A stretch of 64,000 nucleotides of DNA from Salvator merianae (lineage: Eukaryota; Chordata; Lepidosauria; Squamata; Teiidae), in NCBI GenBank assembly GCA_003586115.2, contig QVOM02000001.1:12033610-12097609 (forward strand), in the 5' to 3' direction. The number at the start of each line of letters is the position of its first letter. Positions within the stretch are counted from its first letter, which is position 1. The notes under the pieces were generated by a model. It saw only the letters and a list, made by a program, of their open reading frames with translations, had not been told where the DNA came from and did no database searches. Positions 1-11,576 of this stretch are shown piece after piece. Both the position numbers and the translations under genes were made by a program.

Positions 1-90
1 GAGTTCACCCAGTCTATGTGGGGGTAGTTGAAGTCTCCCATTATAACTACCCTTCCCTTTTTTGATGCCTCCATGACCTCATTTTCCAGT
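1..90 (-). mobile_element. CR1-like LINE, endonuclease scrap
   Basis: The reverse strand is open across the whole piece and encodes the AP-endonuclease motif GDFNYPHIDWVN, preceded by the usual hydrophobic strand VVIM. The same stretch occurs in the larger - strand copy near 12280-12350. It is an endonuclease fragment of a CR1-type non-LTR retrotransposon cut by the window edge. It abuts a + strand piece of the same family at about 90, so the two lie head to head. Confidence 0.8.
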
Positions 91-310
91 TGCTGGAAAG
101 AGGAAGACTTTAGATTTGTTAGGAACTGGGGAACATTTTGGGAGAAGCCAAACCTGTACAAAAGGTATGGACTGCACTTGAACCAAGAAGGAACCAAACT
201 GCTGGTGCTCAATATTGAAAAGATTGCAGAGCTTTGAACTGATCCCTGGGGAAAAGCCAACAGGAACCAGTGTTACAGGCCATGCTCTGGGGAAAATGTT
301 TTGGGGAAAT
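91..310 (+). pseudogene. CR1-like LINE ORF1, C-terminal part of esterase domain
   Basis: An open frame reads to a stop at 237 and ends with NWGTFWEKPNLYKRYGLHLN, the C-terminal end of the SGNH/GDSL-type esterase domain that CR1 ORF1 proteins carry; LHLN matches the block with the catalytic histidine. The nucleotide sequence, including the part after the stop (ggggaaaagccaacagg), matches the reverse complement of 13200-13370, which shows both are copies of one element. The 3' limit is approximate. No start codon is preserved. Confidence 0.7.
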
Positions 311-1194
311 TAGCTTTACCCAGGCATTAGACCTTTGTAGGAATCGATATATCAGGCAGGTTTTAATAATGCTAAATTGACACAGAAAATTCAAATAAAG
401 AGGAGGTAATCCTTGAAAAGAATGGTGCGTCTTTATTAGAACCCAGCAAAAAGATTGAAATCCAAAGAAATAGCAATAAATAATATAATTGGTTAGAATC
501 AGCTTGTTTCATAGGTAGCATAGGTAGTTTGGCATTTGGAAAAGGAAAAGGAAAAGGCTTGGTTCCAAACTTAAGTAAGGAGACCTATTTAGTGTGTGTA
601 AAAGGGGGAGAAAGGCAGGGGGAGAAAGAGAGAGAGAGTCTGGAAGAAGCTGTATTTCTTCTTCCTCTCTTCTTCTTCTGCTCACTTCCTAATAGAAAAA
701 CGTGAACTTTTTATATTCTTTTTCCCAAGTAGAAAAAGGAGCAAGCTTCCTTTTAGTTTGGGCAAATATGTGTGTTTGGTCACCTAGAGAGATAAACAGA
801 TAACTACACTGGTTGATGAGCTTAAATTGTGCTGTTTGCATTCCTAATGAGAAGTTCTCAAGATGTAGGCTTGAACAATATCCTAGTTTTGATGGCCAGA
901 TACTTGCCCAATCTTTTGTTAACCATTAATGCATAATTTCCTGAGCTGACTCATGGCAGCCAGGTTAACTTATTCAAGAGATAAGCAGAAGAAATCTGGT
1001 CTCTACAGGGGTCCAGGATCCTGGTCAGTTTCCCTGTATTTGAAACCTGATAGTTATATTTCATGGACTCCATGTTCATTTGTATATAGTAAGAATGTTT
1101 GTGCTCCTGCTTCTGCATGGCAGGGCTATGCATTCTGCGTAACTGATGGCTACACCAGGCAGCATATGATCTGGGAAAGTATACATTTAAGTGA
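311..1194. other. unassigned insertion between CR1-like ORF1 and ORF2
   Basis: About 880 bases separate the esterase tail from the start of ORF2 homology at 1195. In the - strand copy the two are separated only by an L2-type tail, so this stretch is probably a later insertion. It includes a purine-rich run (about 600-640) and a pyrimidine-rich run (about 655-690). I recognise no family; small ORFs here have no recognisable motif. Confidence 0.4.
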
Positions 1195-3877
1195 GGCAGT
1201 CTGGAATTATGGATATAGTACTGAGTTTAGTGGGGAACTAGTCAATAATATTCAAGCAGAAAGATGTCAAGGGGCAGTCAAAAAATTTACATGGTCTAAC
1301 AGAATTTAGCTTGCACCAGACGAGTTACATACAAATATCTATTTGCAAATGTCAGATCCCTCTGAGCCAAAACAAGAGACCTGGAATGCTTAGTGATGAG
1401 TAAAAAATTGATACTATTGGTACAGATGAAACCTGGTGGACCAATGAAAACCAATGGGATACAGTTATCCCAGGTCAGAAATTGTACAGGAAGGACAGGA
1501 AAGGGTGTGTGATGTCTTGTACATTATGAGCTAGAACGTCTAAGCCAAAGGCAGATCTAATATTAGGCACACGCTATCACCCTCCTAACCAAACTCCAGA
1601 AGGAGGAATTTAATTATTTACACTTCTATCCTGCTCTATACCACAAGGTCTGAGAACAGGTTATAACACTTAAAACCAATACTTGTTTCGGCTGTTGCAT
1701 ATTGCCATTGTTTCCTTTCCATTGCTATTGTTATGACTTTAGAAGTAGTTTAAAACCTGTGGTTTCTTTCGTTTTGCTTTGCTTTACAAAATCTGAGATT
1801 CAACAGTCTTTGGGATTTGACAGACAGAGGCTCTACATCAAGTAGTCTGTTAAGCTGAATAGAATGGTTGCCTGTGGCTGACAGTTGAGACAGGGAGAAG
1901 ACTCAATGGAAAATTAATAAAAAGGAAATTGAAGGGGAAAGTCGGAACAGTCCAATCACTCCAAAATGCATGGAATCTATTTACTAATATAATAATGGAA
2001 ACTCAGTTAGAATGCATGCCTAAAAGAAGAAAGGGAACTACCAAGTCCAAAAGGATACCAGTGTAGGTTACAACTATAGCATGAGAACTCATTAAAAACA
2101 AGAAAATGGAAAGCTTTCCCTAATGAGGAGAACAAGAAGGAATTTAAATTCCGGCAGAGCAAATACGAGGCATAATCAGAAATGCTAAGAAAGATTTTGA
2201 AGAGCACATTGCTAAAAACATCAAAAGAAATAACAAAAACTTATTTAAGTGTATCAGAAGTAAGAATCCAGCCGGGAAAGCAGTTGGACCACTAAATGAC
2301 AACGGACAAAAAAGATTAAAGAGGACACAGAGATTGCAGAGATGCTAAATGAATTCTTTGCCTCTGTTTTCACTGAGGAAGACAAAGGGCATGTGCATAC
2401 AGCAGAGCAGACCACTTAGCTTAACATCAGTTCCAGGGAAACCATCATTGATGGTAAAACTAGTGCACACACAGAGGAACAAGCATTGCTGAAGGAAAAT
2501 CATCATGACTTCTGCAAAGGTAAATCATGCCTTACTGCGAGAATTTTTGAGACTGTCAACATGCATCTGGATAAAGGCAATCCAGTTGACATTGTCCATC
2601 TGGACTTTCAAAAGTCTTTTGACAAAGTCCCTCATGAAAGGCTCTTGAATAAACTCATCAATCATGAAAAAAGAGGACAAATGCAGTCCTGGATTGGTAA
2701 CTGGCTAAAAGGCAGAAAACAGAGAGTAGGAATAAATGGTCAGTTCTCAGAGTGGAGGAAAGTCAAAGATGGGGTCTCCCAAGGTTCAGTATTGGGACCA
2801 ATTCATTTTAATTTGTTCTTAAATGATCTAGAATTATGGGCAAGCAGTGAGATAAAGTTTGTTGAGCACATTAAGTTATCCATGGTAGGAAAAACTGAAA
2901 GAGATTGTGAAGAGTTCCAAAGGAATCTCTTGATGTTGGGAGAGTACGGTACTTCAATCTTGGTAAGTGCAAAGTGATGCATACCGGAGCAAAACAAAAA
3001 CCAAAACCAGTTACACCTATAAATTGATGAGAGCTGAACTTGTTGTGACAAACTTGGAAAGGGACCTTGGGGTTTTGATGGACTCCTCAGTGAAGGTGCC
3101 GACCCAGTGCACAGCAGCAATCAAAGAAACAAATTAAATGCTAGTGGCAATTAGGAAGGGAATAGAAAATAAGTTGGCAAGCGTCATTGTGCCTCTTTGT
3201 AAATCTATGGTGAGGTCACACTTGGAATATTGTGTACAACTCTGGTCACCTCACCTCAGAAAATAGATTGTGGAACTGTAAAAAGTGCAGACTAGAGCAA
3301 CCAGAATGATCAAGGGCCTGAAAAACCTCCTTTATGAAATCAGGCTGCAACATCTCGGTCTCTTCAGCATTGAAAGATTGTTTTTCAGAGGTGATTTGAT
3401 TCAAATATATAAAATCATGAATGCTGAGGAAAACGTGAATAGACAAAAAAGTATTTTCTCTACCACACAACACTAGAACCATGGATCACTTTATGAAGCT
3501 GATGGGCAGGAGAGTTAGGACCGAGAAGGGGAAGTATTTTTTCCATCAAAGAATCATCAGTCTATGGAATTTACTACCAAAAGAGTTGTGACAGAAGTCA
3601 GCCTGGATAACTTTAAGAATAGGTTAGGCAAATCCATGGAGGTGAGTGTATTAATGACTATTAGAATGGATGCCTAGGTATTGCCTCCAGGGTGGAGAGA
3701 CAGGCAGGATGTATCTTAAGGCTATTTGTAGGGAGTCGAGAGCAGGTGAAGGTTTTGTCTTTACCTTCTACTGGAGAATGCCAAGAAGCAATTGGTAGGC
3801 TACTGCGTGAGATAGGATGCTGGATTAGATGGGCTGTGGCCTGATCCAGCATAGCTCCTCTTATGTTCTCATGTTCA
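1195..3877 (+). mobile_element. CR1-like LINE, ORF2 and 3' end, decayed
   Basis: Homology to the - strand copy starts near 1205 (actagtcaataatattcaa) and runs to a 3' end near 3877 (gttctcatgttc). In order: endonuclease N-terminus at about 1380-1510 (ETWWTNENQWDTVIPG), a shortened and stop-ridden middle at 1510-2340, reverse transcriptase at 2486-2980, and the C-terminal region to about 3640 ([39 protein letters not shown]). This order and these motifs are typical of the CR1/L3 group. The element is dead: several frameshifts and stops separate the blocks. Confidence 0.88.
2486..2977 (+). pseudogene. CR1-like reverse transcriptase fragment
   Basis: The longest open piece (163 codons) of the + strand element. 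Motif A is visible as LDFQKSFDKVPHERLLNKL, followed by WIGNWLKGRKQRVGINGQFS and motif B as GVSQGSVLGP. The position of the catalytic FADD box reads FVEHIKLS, so both aspartates are lost and no activity is possible. The remaining protein (QTR-ATRMIKGL and beyond) continues downstream in other frames. The ATG used here is internal and has no meaning as a start. Confidence 0.85.
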
Positions 3878-4324
3878 GCTTTTTGCCTGTGAACCTGAAA
3901 ACAAAGGGAGGGCCTTTTTGGAGCATTGGCTTAGCTGTTTAATTTGATATACCGGTATATATACCACTCTGTACTACTTCAATCTCAGACTGCTTGTCAG
4001 GAGGGTTCCTTCTTGCTTAGGCTAAGGACCCATTCGACTCCAGCTACAGCCCTGCTCCTTAATCCTGATATACCCTTATTGTACTCACAGCCTGTACTGC
4101 TCCTGCAGCCTGGGGGCCCTTTCCTTCACTTTAGCACAAAAACGTGGCAGCAGAACAACATCATTAAGGCAAGCCTTTCTGTGCTGCCATGAGAGTGTTT
4201 TAATTCAAAACAATGTGTCTGTTTGAGGTTGCAGTCCTCTTGCCCCAACAAAGAACCCACTCAGTATCAATTTTGCCATTGGCACCACATAGCTACCTAG
4301 TGGGAAATATGGCACTGTGGATGT
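3878..4324. other. unassigned spacer
   Basis: Unique-looking sequence between two repeats. It holds a short perfect palindrome (atataccggtatat, about 3948-3961). No coding signal or repeat family is recognised. Confidence 0.4.
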
Positions 4325-4925
4325 CTCGGGGGGGAGGTGAGGCAGAGTCCATTTGCTGGCCATTAACTACACTATCACGATAATAGAGCCCCCCCCACGT
4401 TTTCCCTCCCCATGTTTACCCCTCTTCATAGACCTCTCCCTGCTTTTGTACTACTCTTAAATTGCGCGATTACGCAAAAGTGCAATTGCAACGGAGCAGA
4501 AATCACCATATGCCCTTTAAGAAGCTTTATTGTGCAGTGCATGTGGTATTAAAGTTCTGCTTGTGTAGATACAGGCTTGAAGGGGAGAAGGAGCAAACGA
4601 TGAATGACTAGTAATATCACCAAGTGAATCCATGTTTTGAGATGGCAGCAGGGACATATGGAGAGCGAAGCATGACTTGCCCACCCTGTGAAGTCAAGAT
4701 TTGAACCTTGGGACTGCAACCAATCACTGACTGCACAGGGAGGGGAATTTGATGAAGGGTGGAGGCAGAAAAGGTGGGTTTTCCCCATGCCAAGCACAAG
4801 AAACATCAATATGAGAACGAGTAAGTCCGAACTGAGCCCGTGTTAAAATGCAAATGTGGGAACGATCAGACAACTAGCTCAGTCCTCATACTCCTCCGAT
4901 ACAGATTAAACTTACGATGTCAGAC
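4325..4925 (-). repeat. dispersed repeat E, shorter inverted copy
   Basis: The reverse complement of this segment aligns with 18293-18850 over about 550 bases with many substitutions and small gaps. Shared blocks include the pieces around 4500-4560 (acacaagcagaacttt in the other orientation) and 4640-4830. The ORF at 4549-4809 and the one at 18391-18675 are translations of this repeat, not genes. Most likely a nonautonomous DNA transposon; see the longer copy. Confidence 0.75.
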
Positions 4926-6845
4926 CTTGTCCTAAAAGAAGCAACTGGATGCCCATATATCAACTACCTGGAAAGTAATACTTAACACAGCTAAATGTTT
5001 ATAAATACTGTTCTTTAAGTTGATTCTTAAGTCCTAGCAGTCCTCCGCTGATTACCACAGCTTCCTTTCTGTTCATTCTGTGGGCAGTGTTAGACCTTCT
5101 GACTATGAAATCAGAAGTTAAATGAGGAAGTTAGTAAATGTATTACAAAACCGGATGGGGAGTTGCAAAATATTAAAATATTCTTACTTTCAGTGGAGGA
5201 AACAAATAAATTGAGTGATAAGGTTTGGGATTGCCTTGCCTTTTGAAAGCCTTTTGCTTTTTACTTGGGCTTATTTATATCTTTGGATGTTTCCCTATTG
5301 GGCCTGAAACTAGCCAAAGCTTACACTTATCTCATTGTAATTGAATTAGCTTGAAAACTGTGAAACCACACACTACTAGATTTTCCTATAATACATTAGT
5401 TTATAGCTCACTGGAGAACATTGCAAACTCAGCAGAGGTTTTTTCACAGCCCTTTGCTGTAAGATGAATTAAATATTTACAAGATTATCCCTGGGATCAA
5501 GAACACAGAATAAAAAGAGACATGCAGAGAGAGAGAGAGTCCATCTACACTCAGCCCAAACCTTTTCTTTCTCATTGGAGCTTCATGTTGGAACTGAAGC
5601 ACATTTAGCATTTTTACATGGATGCTAAATGCTTCTTGTTGCCAAGGTTCTTTCTCCCCAACAACTGCATTTTTTTCAAAATATGGAAAACAATCTGACA
5701 CCCAAAAGTTAAAAACAAAAACATTTAAACAAAGCAGCAGCAAATTTATAATTGCAAATCTGTTGATCCATACAGCTAATTAGTCACCAGAAAATGAGAA
5801 AAAAACACAGATTGGGATCCAGTATCACCTTGCAGATGCAGATTATGCTGCTGCCTGGACAAGAGATGTCTGGTGGACAACAGCTATGCTGCTTTGAGTT
5901 TTGCAAAGGACAAAAGGCAGGATATAAAGAAAAGAATACTGATAAATTAAAATATCAGTACAGTAATAAAAAACAGTTTCAAAAACTAAGGTTTCTGAGT
6001 ATATAGATTAGAGTGCAGAGATAATAGCAACACCTACCAAATGCTTTATATGTCAGGAGGGCTCCATCCAGACAAGGCAAAAAGGCCTTGGTAGAGAAGC
6101 ATGTCCACCCTCATTGGGCCTATATGCTGCTCTGGAGGCACAAAACCCAAACTCATACCTGCCCTAGCTGTGGAACATGATGAATGACTCCAAGGGCGGA
6201 TCGTGCTTCATTCACCTTCACCACACAATGCAGAGAAGGTGGTGAACTGCCAGGGGCAGATCCCACGCAGTATACTTTATTGTTGGACTGAAAACGTCCA
6301 ACTTATGAGGTCCTTTGTGACCCAAAGATAAACTGCAATGGATGGATGATTGCAGCTGCAGAACCTTTGGAGGCCAGGAGATACTACTGTTCTTTGCATG
6401 GATCCCTGACCTCTTGCTCCTCAGGCAGCCTTTTTCCTGGCCATCTAGATGCAGTCTAGGTTATGCGTTGGAACCCAGAGGAAGAGGATAAATGAATTAA
6501 CTGTGGGTCTTTTTGCACCTACCTTTTTGCTTCTATATGCTCGCTGATCAGGCACTTCCCCATTGGTCCGCTGCTGCAGCCACCTCAGAGGGGGATAACC
6601 CCTCCCCAATGTGATCCAGCTGTGGACTGCAAAAAAGCAGTCTACAGCTCACCCAGAAGAGACTGGATTGCTCCTGGGAAGGTGGTTTCATGCCCTCTTC
6701 TGAGTGCAGTGTGGCAAGTAGGTGTGGATGTGTGACAGAGGCTGCACAGTCACGCGCATCTGATGGATCATCATGGCAATGTCTGGTCTCTCACTAGATG
6801 TTGCTTTGGATGTTGTCTTGGAATTCTGGGGAGTCCTGGGCTGGC
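4926..6845. other. unassigned, AT-rich then mixed composition
   Basis: No host exon or recognised element. 5525-5540 holds a short (GA)n run. The part from about 6030 is richer in GC and looks like transposon debris, but I could not pair its ends. Confidence 0.35.
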
Positions 6846-6907
6846 CATTCGCACTACAAGTGCTACTGGCCAGGTACGGGACTTGTTTAGCACTTGCAAT
6901 GCGAATG
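6846..6907. repeat. inverted repeat, 19-bp stem
   Basis: Arms at 6846-6864 (cattcgcactacaagtgct) and 6889-6907 are reverse complements with two mismatches, around a 24-base loop. This is probably the core of a decayed palindromic transposon rather than a terminator or RNA gene. Confidence 0.6.
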
Positions 6908-7438
6908 ACCGCCACCACGCTAGAACCATACAGGCTTGGTATTGTATTTTTATACCATACCACGTCGGCAAGTGTGAACAGGGCTCTGTGTTGCCTTACA
7001 AAATCCCACCTAAAGTCAGTTTGCCCAGTGGCCTCCTAATACTTGGAGGCCTGCACTGCCACCCTTGTTATTATTTGTTTATCTAAACACGTTAAACAAA
7101 ACTTTTTTAATGTTTTAAAATTATAAAAGATAGTATTTGTCCAACTCTCCAAAATGTTTAGTATAGGAACTAAACAAACTATAGGAACTGAAACAGGATA
7201 TTCACCTTTAATTTCAATCTTACCCCAGAACCTGGCCTGCTACATTTATATAGAGAGAATAATAAACAAGGACTTTATGCTAATAGCAGTTGAACAATTC
7301 ATAGCAAGAATCTGAAAAAGACCACTCTTTGTTCTCAACAAATAACTTATTCAATAAACTATGGGAACTGCTGGCTAACTCTAGGATCAGTTACTGGCTC
7401 TGATAGAAGCAATATTAAACCAGTGATCATTTGTTGCT
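6908..7438. other. unassigned
   Basis: About 530 bases of mixed composition, AT-rich from 7080. Nothing recognised on either strand. Confidence 0.35.
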
Positions 7439-7593
7439 TTAAATGTGGGTGTTCGCATGTCACTGGAAGGGGAGATCACTGGCCGCGGGATCTGTGTTTT
7501 GCCGCAGCAGACCGCTGCAAGACCCGCCCGGGGGGGAGGTGTTTTCATGGCCTGCGATCTCCCCTTCCAGTGACATGTGAACATTGCACTTAA
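7439..7593. mobile_element. GC-rich MITE flanked by TTAA
   Basis: 28-bp terminal inverted repeats at 7450-7477 and 7556-7583 (core tcactggaaggggagatc) differ at one base. The interior is CpG-rich (gccgcggg, cgcccggggggg). TTAA stands at 7439-7442 and 7590-7593, six or seven bases outside the arms, which would fit a piggyBac-type target duplication. The bases between TTAA and the clean arms match poorly, so the superfamily is uncertain. No coding capacity. Confidence 0.7.
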
Positions 7594-8486
7594 GACGACG
7601 AGCCATCATTGCATTAAACTGATCGTTTTGGGGAACTTGGCAACCACTTTTAAACTACATTCCAACTACTGGCTTCAGTTTAACTCCATCTCTGTATTTC
7701 TTAGCTCTCTTGACTTTGTAAACTCCCTGGTATGCATTTCAGAGAAGCAAGGTGAGGGAAGAGAGCATGATTAATCCGTAGACACTAATCCGAGTACAGA
7801 ACAGATGTGTATTCTAGTAAAACTTTGCTTTCTCCGCAGTTGTTTATTGTTCAAGTAATGTTATGTACTTGTTCTTTAATATTACACTTTAATAACACAT
7901 TATAGAAAAAAGAAACAAAGAATACATTCAGGAATCCCATGCAGTCTAAAGATATATTCCAGAAACATGTGGACCAACTGCTGAGCTGTGGGTAAATGCC
8001 CTCATGGAATAAGATGTTTTAGAAAGAAATGATCAAAGACAGTGTTAAAAACAATTGTTAAAACAGGGGATGCAGTCATTGCAATTGAACATGATCATCT
8101 TACCAGTTACCTAGAAAAAGCCTAAGGGCCCCACTACCCCTATCCTCAATTGACCTTCAGAGCTAAGAGAACCCATCAGCAAAGAGACAATCCAGTTTCC
8201 TTCCATAATATCTAACTCAAAGCTGGATTTTCTGAAAGTGAATAAAATGCAGCTGGAAAGCATTATTTACCCCTAAAGTGGGTTAAAGGTTTTTCTGTTT
8301 AAATGCATTCTGGGAAGCTAGATCTTGGTTAAAAAAAAAAAAGGCAATGACTAGCAAAAAGGGATGTCTAACCATACTCCATTGCTGGGGAAACAGGCTG
8401 GATTACTTCGGGCCAGTTAAGGTGGAATATAAAGTGTATGAGTTGGAAAGAAATGGGAGAAAGGATAGTGTGCATGGGGCTAATAA
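7594..8486. other. unassigned, AT-rich
   Basis: Nothing recognised apart from an A-run at about 8331-8342. Confidence 0.35.
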
Positions 8487-8703
8487 CTGTGAGGGAGTGG
8501 CTGTACCGATAATGCAAGCAGCCTGGAAAGCAGAGGGTTGCTGGTTCAATCCCCAGCCTCTCCTCAGAAGTAGGCAATGGCAAACCGCTTCTGTATCTCT
8601 GCCAAAAAAAAACCCTGCATAGAGGTGTGCATGGAGGAACCCACACAGTTAACTAGGAGTTGGCCATGACTCAGTAGTACCCAACAACAACAACAACAAC
8701 AAA
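8487..8703 (+). mobile_element. tRNA-derived SINE with Bov-B-like tail
   Basis: The 5' part is tRNA-like: a decayed A box and a perfect pol III B box ggttcaatccc at 8543-8553. The body contains ggcaatggcaaaccgcttct. The 3' part (gagttggccatgactcagta) resembles the end of Bov-B LINEs, and the element ends in a (caa)n tail at about 8682-8703. Such tails let a SINE use the LINE enzyme for copying. The same family occurs at 14987, 15308, 20406, 46108 and 46259. It is not a tRNA gene: there is no proper anticodon stem or acceptor end. Confidence 0.85.
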
Positions 8704-9012
8704 CCATGAAGATGAGCATTTCAAAAGAGGAACAAGCTGTTTTCTTGGCTCAAAGTTCTTCAGAAATACTGCGTGTAGCTGAGCCCTGAGTGGAAGGATG
8801 AGTCTTCGGTAGGCACCTAAAAGATGAGAATGTGGATGCTTCATAAACATTGGAAAGGAAAATTCTGCAAAGAGCAGACACTATTACGGAGAGAACGTGG
8901 CTGCAAGTAACTTCAAGATGACACACAATCTTGATAACAATAGCAGGATCTCCTTGTTTAATCTCAGTGATCTTATAGGTATGCACAGGGAAGGTGATCA
9001 GTTAAGCAGCCT
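8704..9012. other. unassigned
   Basis: About 300 bases between SINE and transposon remnant; nothing recognised. Confidence 0.3.
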
Positions 9013-9355
9013 GGGCCAGTTCCACACTGGGTGGTAGACTGGACCATGGTCTGATGAGGGCCTTCACTTTCCACCCTCTACTTCAGACCAGCAGGGCTGC
9101 TTCCTTAGCATGCTTCATTCACACTGGACAAATCTATGGACCAGGATAGGGTGCCAAAAATGGCACTGTATTCTGTTTCTGCAATAGAACTCCTAAAAGT
9201 AGTTTAAAACCAGACTATTGCCTATATGCCAGACCATGAATGGCATGTAGATGGCATATCCTTCATGGTCTAGTATACTGGGCTTGCCCCTTTTTAGCAG
9301 TGCACCTGGAAGCACCACAGGAAATGGACACGTGACCAAAAGAAATGCTGACCAG
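9013..9355. mobile_element. DNA transposon remnant, related to 52163-52705
   Basis: Blocks such as cacactggacaaatctatgg, then ggcaccaaa-type and gtatactg pieces occur in the same order as in 52270-52430. No clean terminal repeats remain and the left limit is approximate. It is nonautonomous, probably hAT-like by its relatives. Confidence 0.55.
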
Positions 9356-9950
9356 AAACCTTAAAACCCAGCCTAGAACATAAGAGGAGCCCTGCTGATC
9401 AAGCCACAGCCCATGTAGTCCAATATCCTGTCTCACACAGTGGCCCACCAATTGCTTCTGGGCATTCTCAAGCAGAAGACAAAGGCAAAACCTTCACCTG
9501 CTCCCAACTCCCTGCAAGTGGCCCTTAGAGGCATCCTGCCTGTCTCTACACCCTGGAAGTAGTACCTAGGTATCCGTTCTAGTAGCCATTGATATACCAG
9601 TCCTCCATGCATTTGTCTAACCCTTTCTTAAACCTATCCTGGTAGTATATGTCATAGATTGGTGGCCCTATGGGTGGAATAATACATCCCCTTGTTGGTT
9701 CTATCTTCACTAAAAAAAACCCAAATCTCTTTCCTGGTCTGTCACAGAAAGCTCAGCCCCATTCAGTTTACAGTATAATTAGAGTTCCTTGCCCCAATGT
9801 GCATCACTTTGCATTTACTAAGACTGAAGTACATTTGCCACTTGGTTGCCCACTCCAAAGTCTAGAGATCCCTCTGGAACTCTTCACAGTTTTTATTACC
9901 TAAATAATTTAATATCATCAGCAAACTTTGCTATCTCACTGCTTACCCAT

Positions 9951-10594
9951 TGTTCAGTCAGCAACTGCTCAGGTTTGTTTGGATACAAGGCAATGAGCAA
10001 AGTTTGGAAAGAAGAAGGTTTATTTGTACTAAAATATATAGCTTATAAGATAGCTTTGACTAGGAAAAGCAATAAAACAAACTCTGGTTGATAAATTTCC
10101 TGTTGTCAGGGAGCGAATACCTTAGCAATGGTGCATAGCACTTTCTGGATGGTCCATGCTGAAGTCTAAAGTGCCCAGGTCTAGCACCTCAGTCTGGGCA
10201 CTTGTTTATCTAAAGTCTAATTAATGCTTGTTTTCAGGTTTCTCTCATATCTCTGTTTGCTTCCCTGCTAAGAGTAAGGACTCACTTTTTGGGGGGCTGA
10301 AAGTCAGGTCACATCAGTGATGACATCCCAGGCTGGCTATAAACACAAGAGCTGTGCCAAAAGCAATTACACAATTACTTTTGCCCAAGGTCAGGCTGGA
10401 TTACGTAAGCTTGCCAGATTCATCAATTAAATAAAGGAAGAAGCAATATTGTCTCTTTAGAAGCATTATGAGAACATAGCAAAGATTCTAATTCTATGCT
10501 CATTTATTGAATACATATATCTTATTCCTTAGAAGAAAGAGAACACATTAATATTGATCCTCTTGCTTATCTTCCAATAGGCTCTAGCATTGCA
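9951..10594 (+). mobile_element. solo LTR of a retrotransposon or endogenous retrovirus
   Basis: The 644-bp insert begins with TG (tgttcag) and ends with CA (gcattgca). It is flanked by cccat (9946-9950) and cccct (10595-10599), an imperfect 5-bp target duplication. The empty site in the + strand LINE copy (2833-2860, reverse complement cccataattctag) confirms both breakpoints. A TATA box (tataaa, 10338-10343) is followed about 90 bases later by aataaa (10430-10435), the U3-R arrangement of an LTR in + orientation. No internal viral genes are present, so recombination has left one LTR. Confidence 0.78.
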
Positions 10595-10698
10595 CCCCTA
10601 ATTCTGGATCATTTATGAATACATTAAATAGCACCAGTCCCAATATTGAATCTTGGAGGACTCCACTCTGAGAACTGTCCATTTATTACTACTCTCTG

Positions 10699-11203
10699 GG
10701 CATTTTCATAGTTACCACAATAGAACAGACTAATTAATCTGTTGTATCGTGGTAATTTATCATGCAGCATAAGCACTGTCCACGCTCTCTGGCCAGAAAC
10801 TTCACCTGAAACTAGGTACAAGCATTTATCATGCCCAATCCTTGCAGCGTGCGCAGGCACAATCAGCTGATCGGACCTGCATGATCAACTAATCAGGTCT
10901 GTGCAATCAGGCTGAGTGATTGGGCGCAATCAGGCCCGGGTGATGCCCAGTCGGATGATGTAATGCCTGAATGCACATCCCGTGGCCCAATCGCATAGGT
11001 CCAAACAGGCCTAATTGCTTGATCACACATGTGTCACACCAGCCTGGAAGCTTAATCACCAGGTAGGTGTGAATATACCTTACCAGGAAGAGACTATAAG
11101 CTCCTGGTAAGGTTGTGGAGCACTAATTAGTGCTCCACAGGTAGTAGCAATCAGGAAGTGCAGATGTACTTGACTAGCAAGCTAGTAGCAAATGTAAACA
11201 GGC
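10699..11203. mobile_element. nonautonomous DNA transposon inside the LINE
   Basis: The insert interrupts reverse transcriptase homology that resumes as cctttagccagttaccaatc. The flanks actctctg (10691-10698) and cctctttg (11204-11211) agree at six of eight bases, as expected for an old 8-bp hAT-type duplication. The ends (ggcattttcat; reverse complement of atgtaaacaggc) are weakly inverted. The left end resembles the left end of the element at 38870. The interior is rich in degenerate tgatcaggc/caatcaggc motifs. Confidence 0.65.
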
Positions 11204-11576
11204 CCTCTTTGTCCTTTAGCCAGTTACCAATCCAGGATAGAAGCTGTGTTCTTCTTCCATGATTGATGAATTTATTCAAGAGCCTTTGATGAGGGACTTT
11301 GTCAAAAGCATTCTAAAATTCCAGATAGACAATGTTAGCTGAATCACCACTATCCCTACGTTTGTTGACACTCTAAAAGAATAACAAGTTAGTAGGGCAT
11401 GATTTATCTTTGTAGAAGTCTCATTGATTTTCCTTCAGCAATGCTTGCTCCTCTGGTTGTGCACTAATTAATGATGGTTTCCCTCATTTGACTTAGAACT
11501 GATATTAAACTGACTAGCCTGCTATATTGCAGACATATGCCTTCTGTCTTCCTCAGTGAAAACAGAGGCAAATAAT

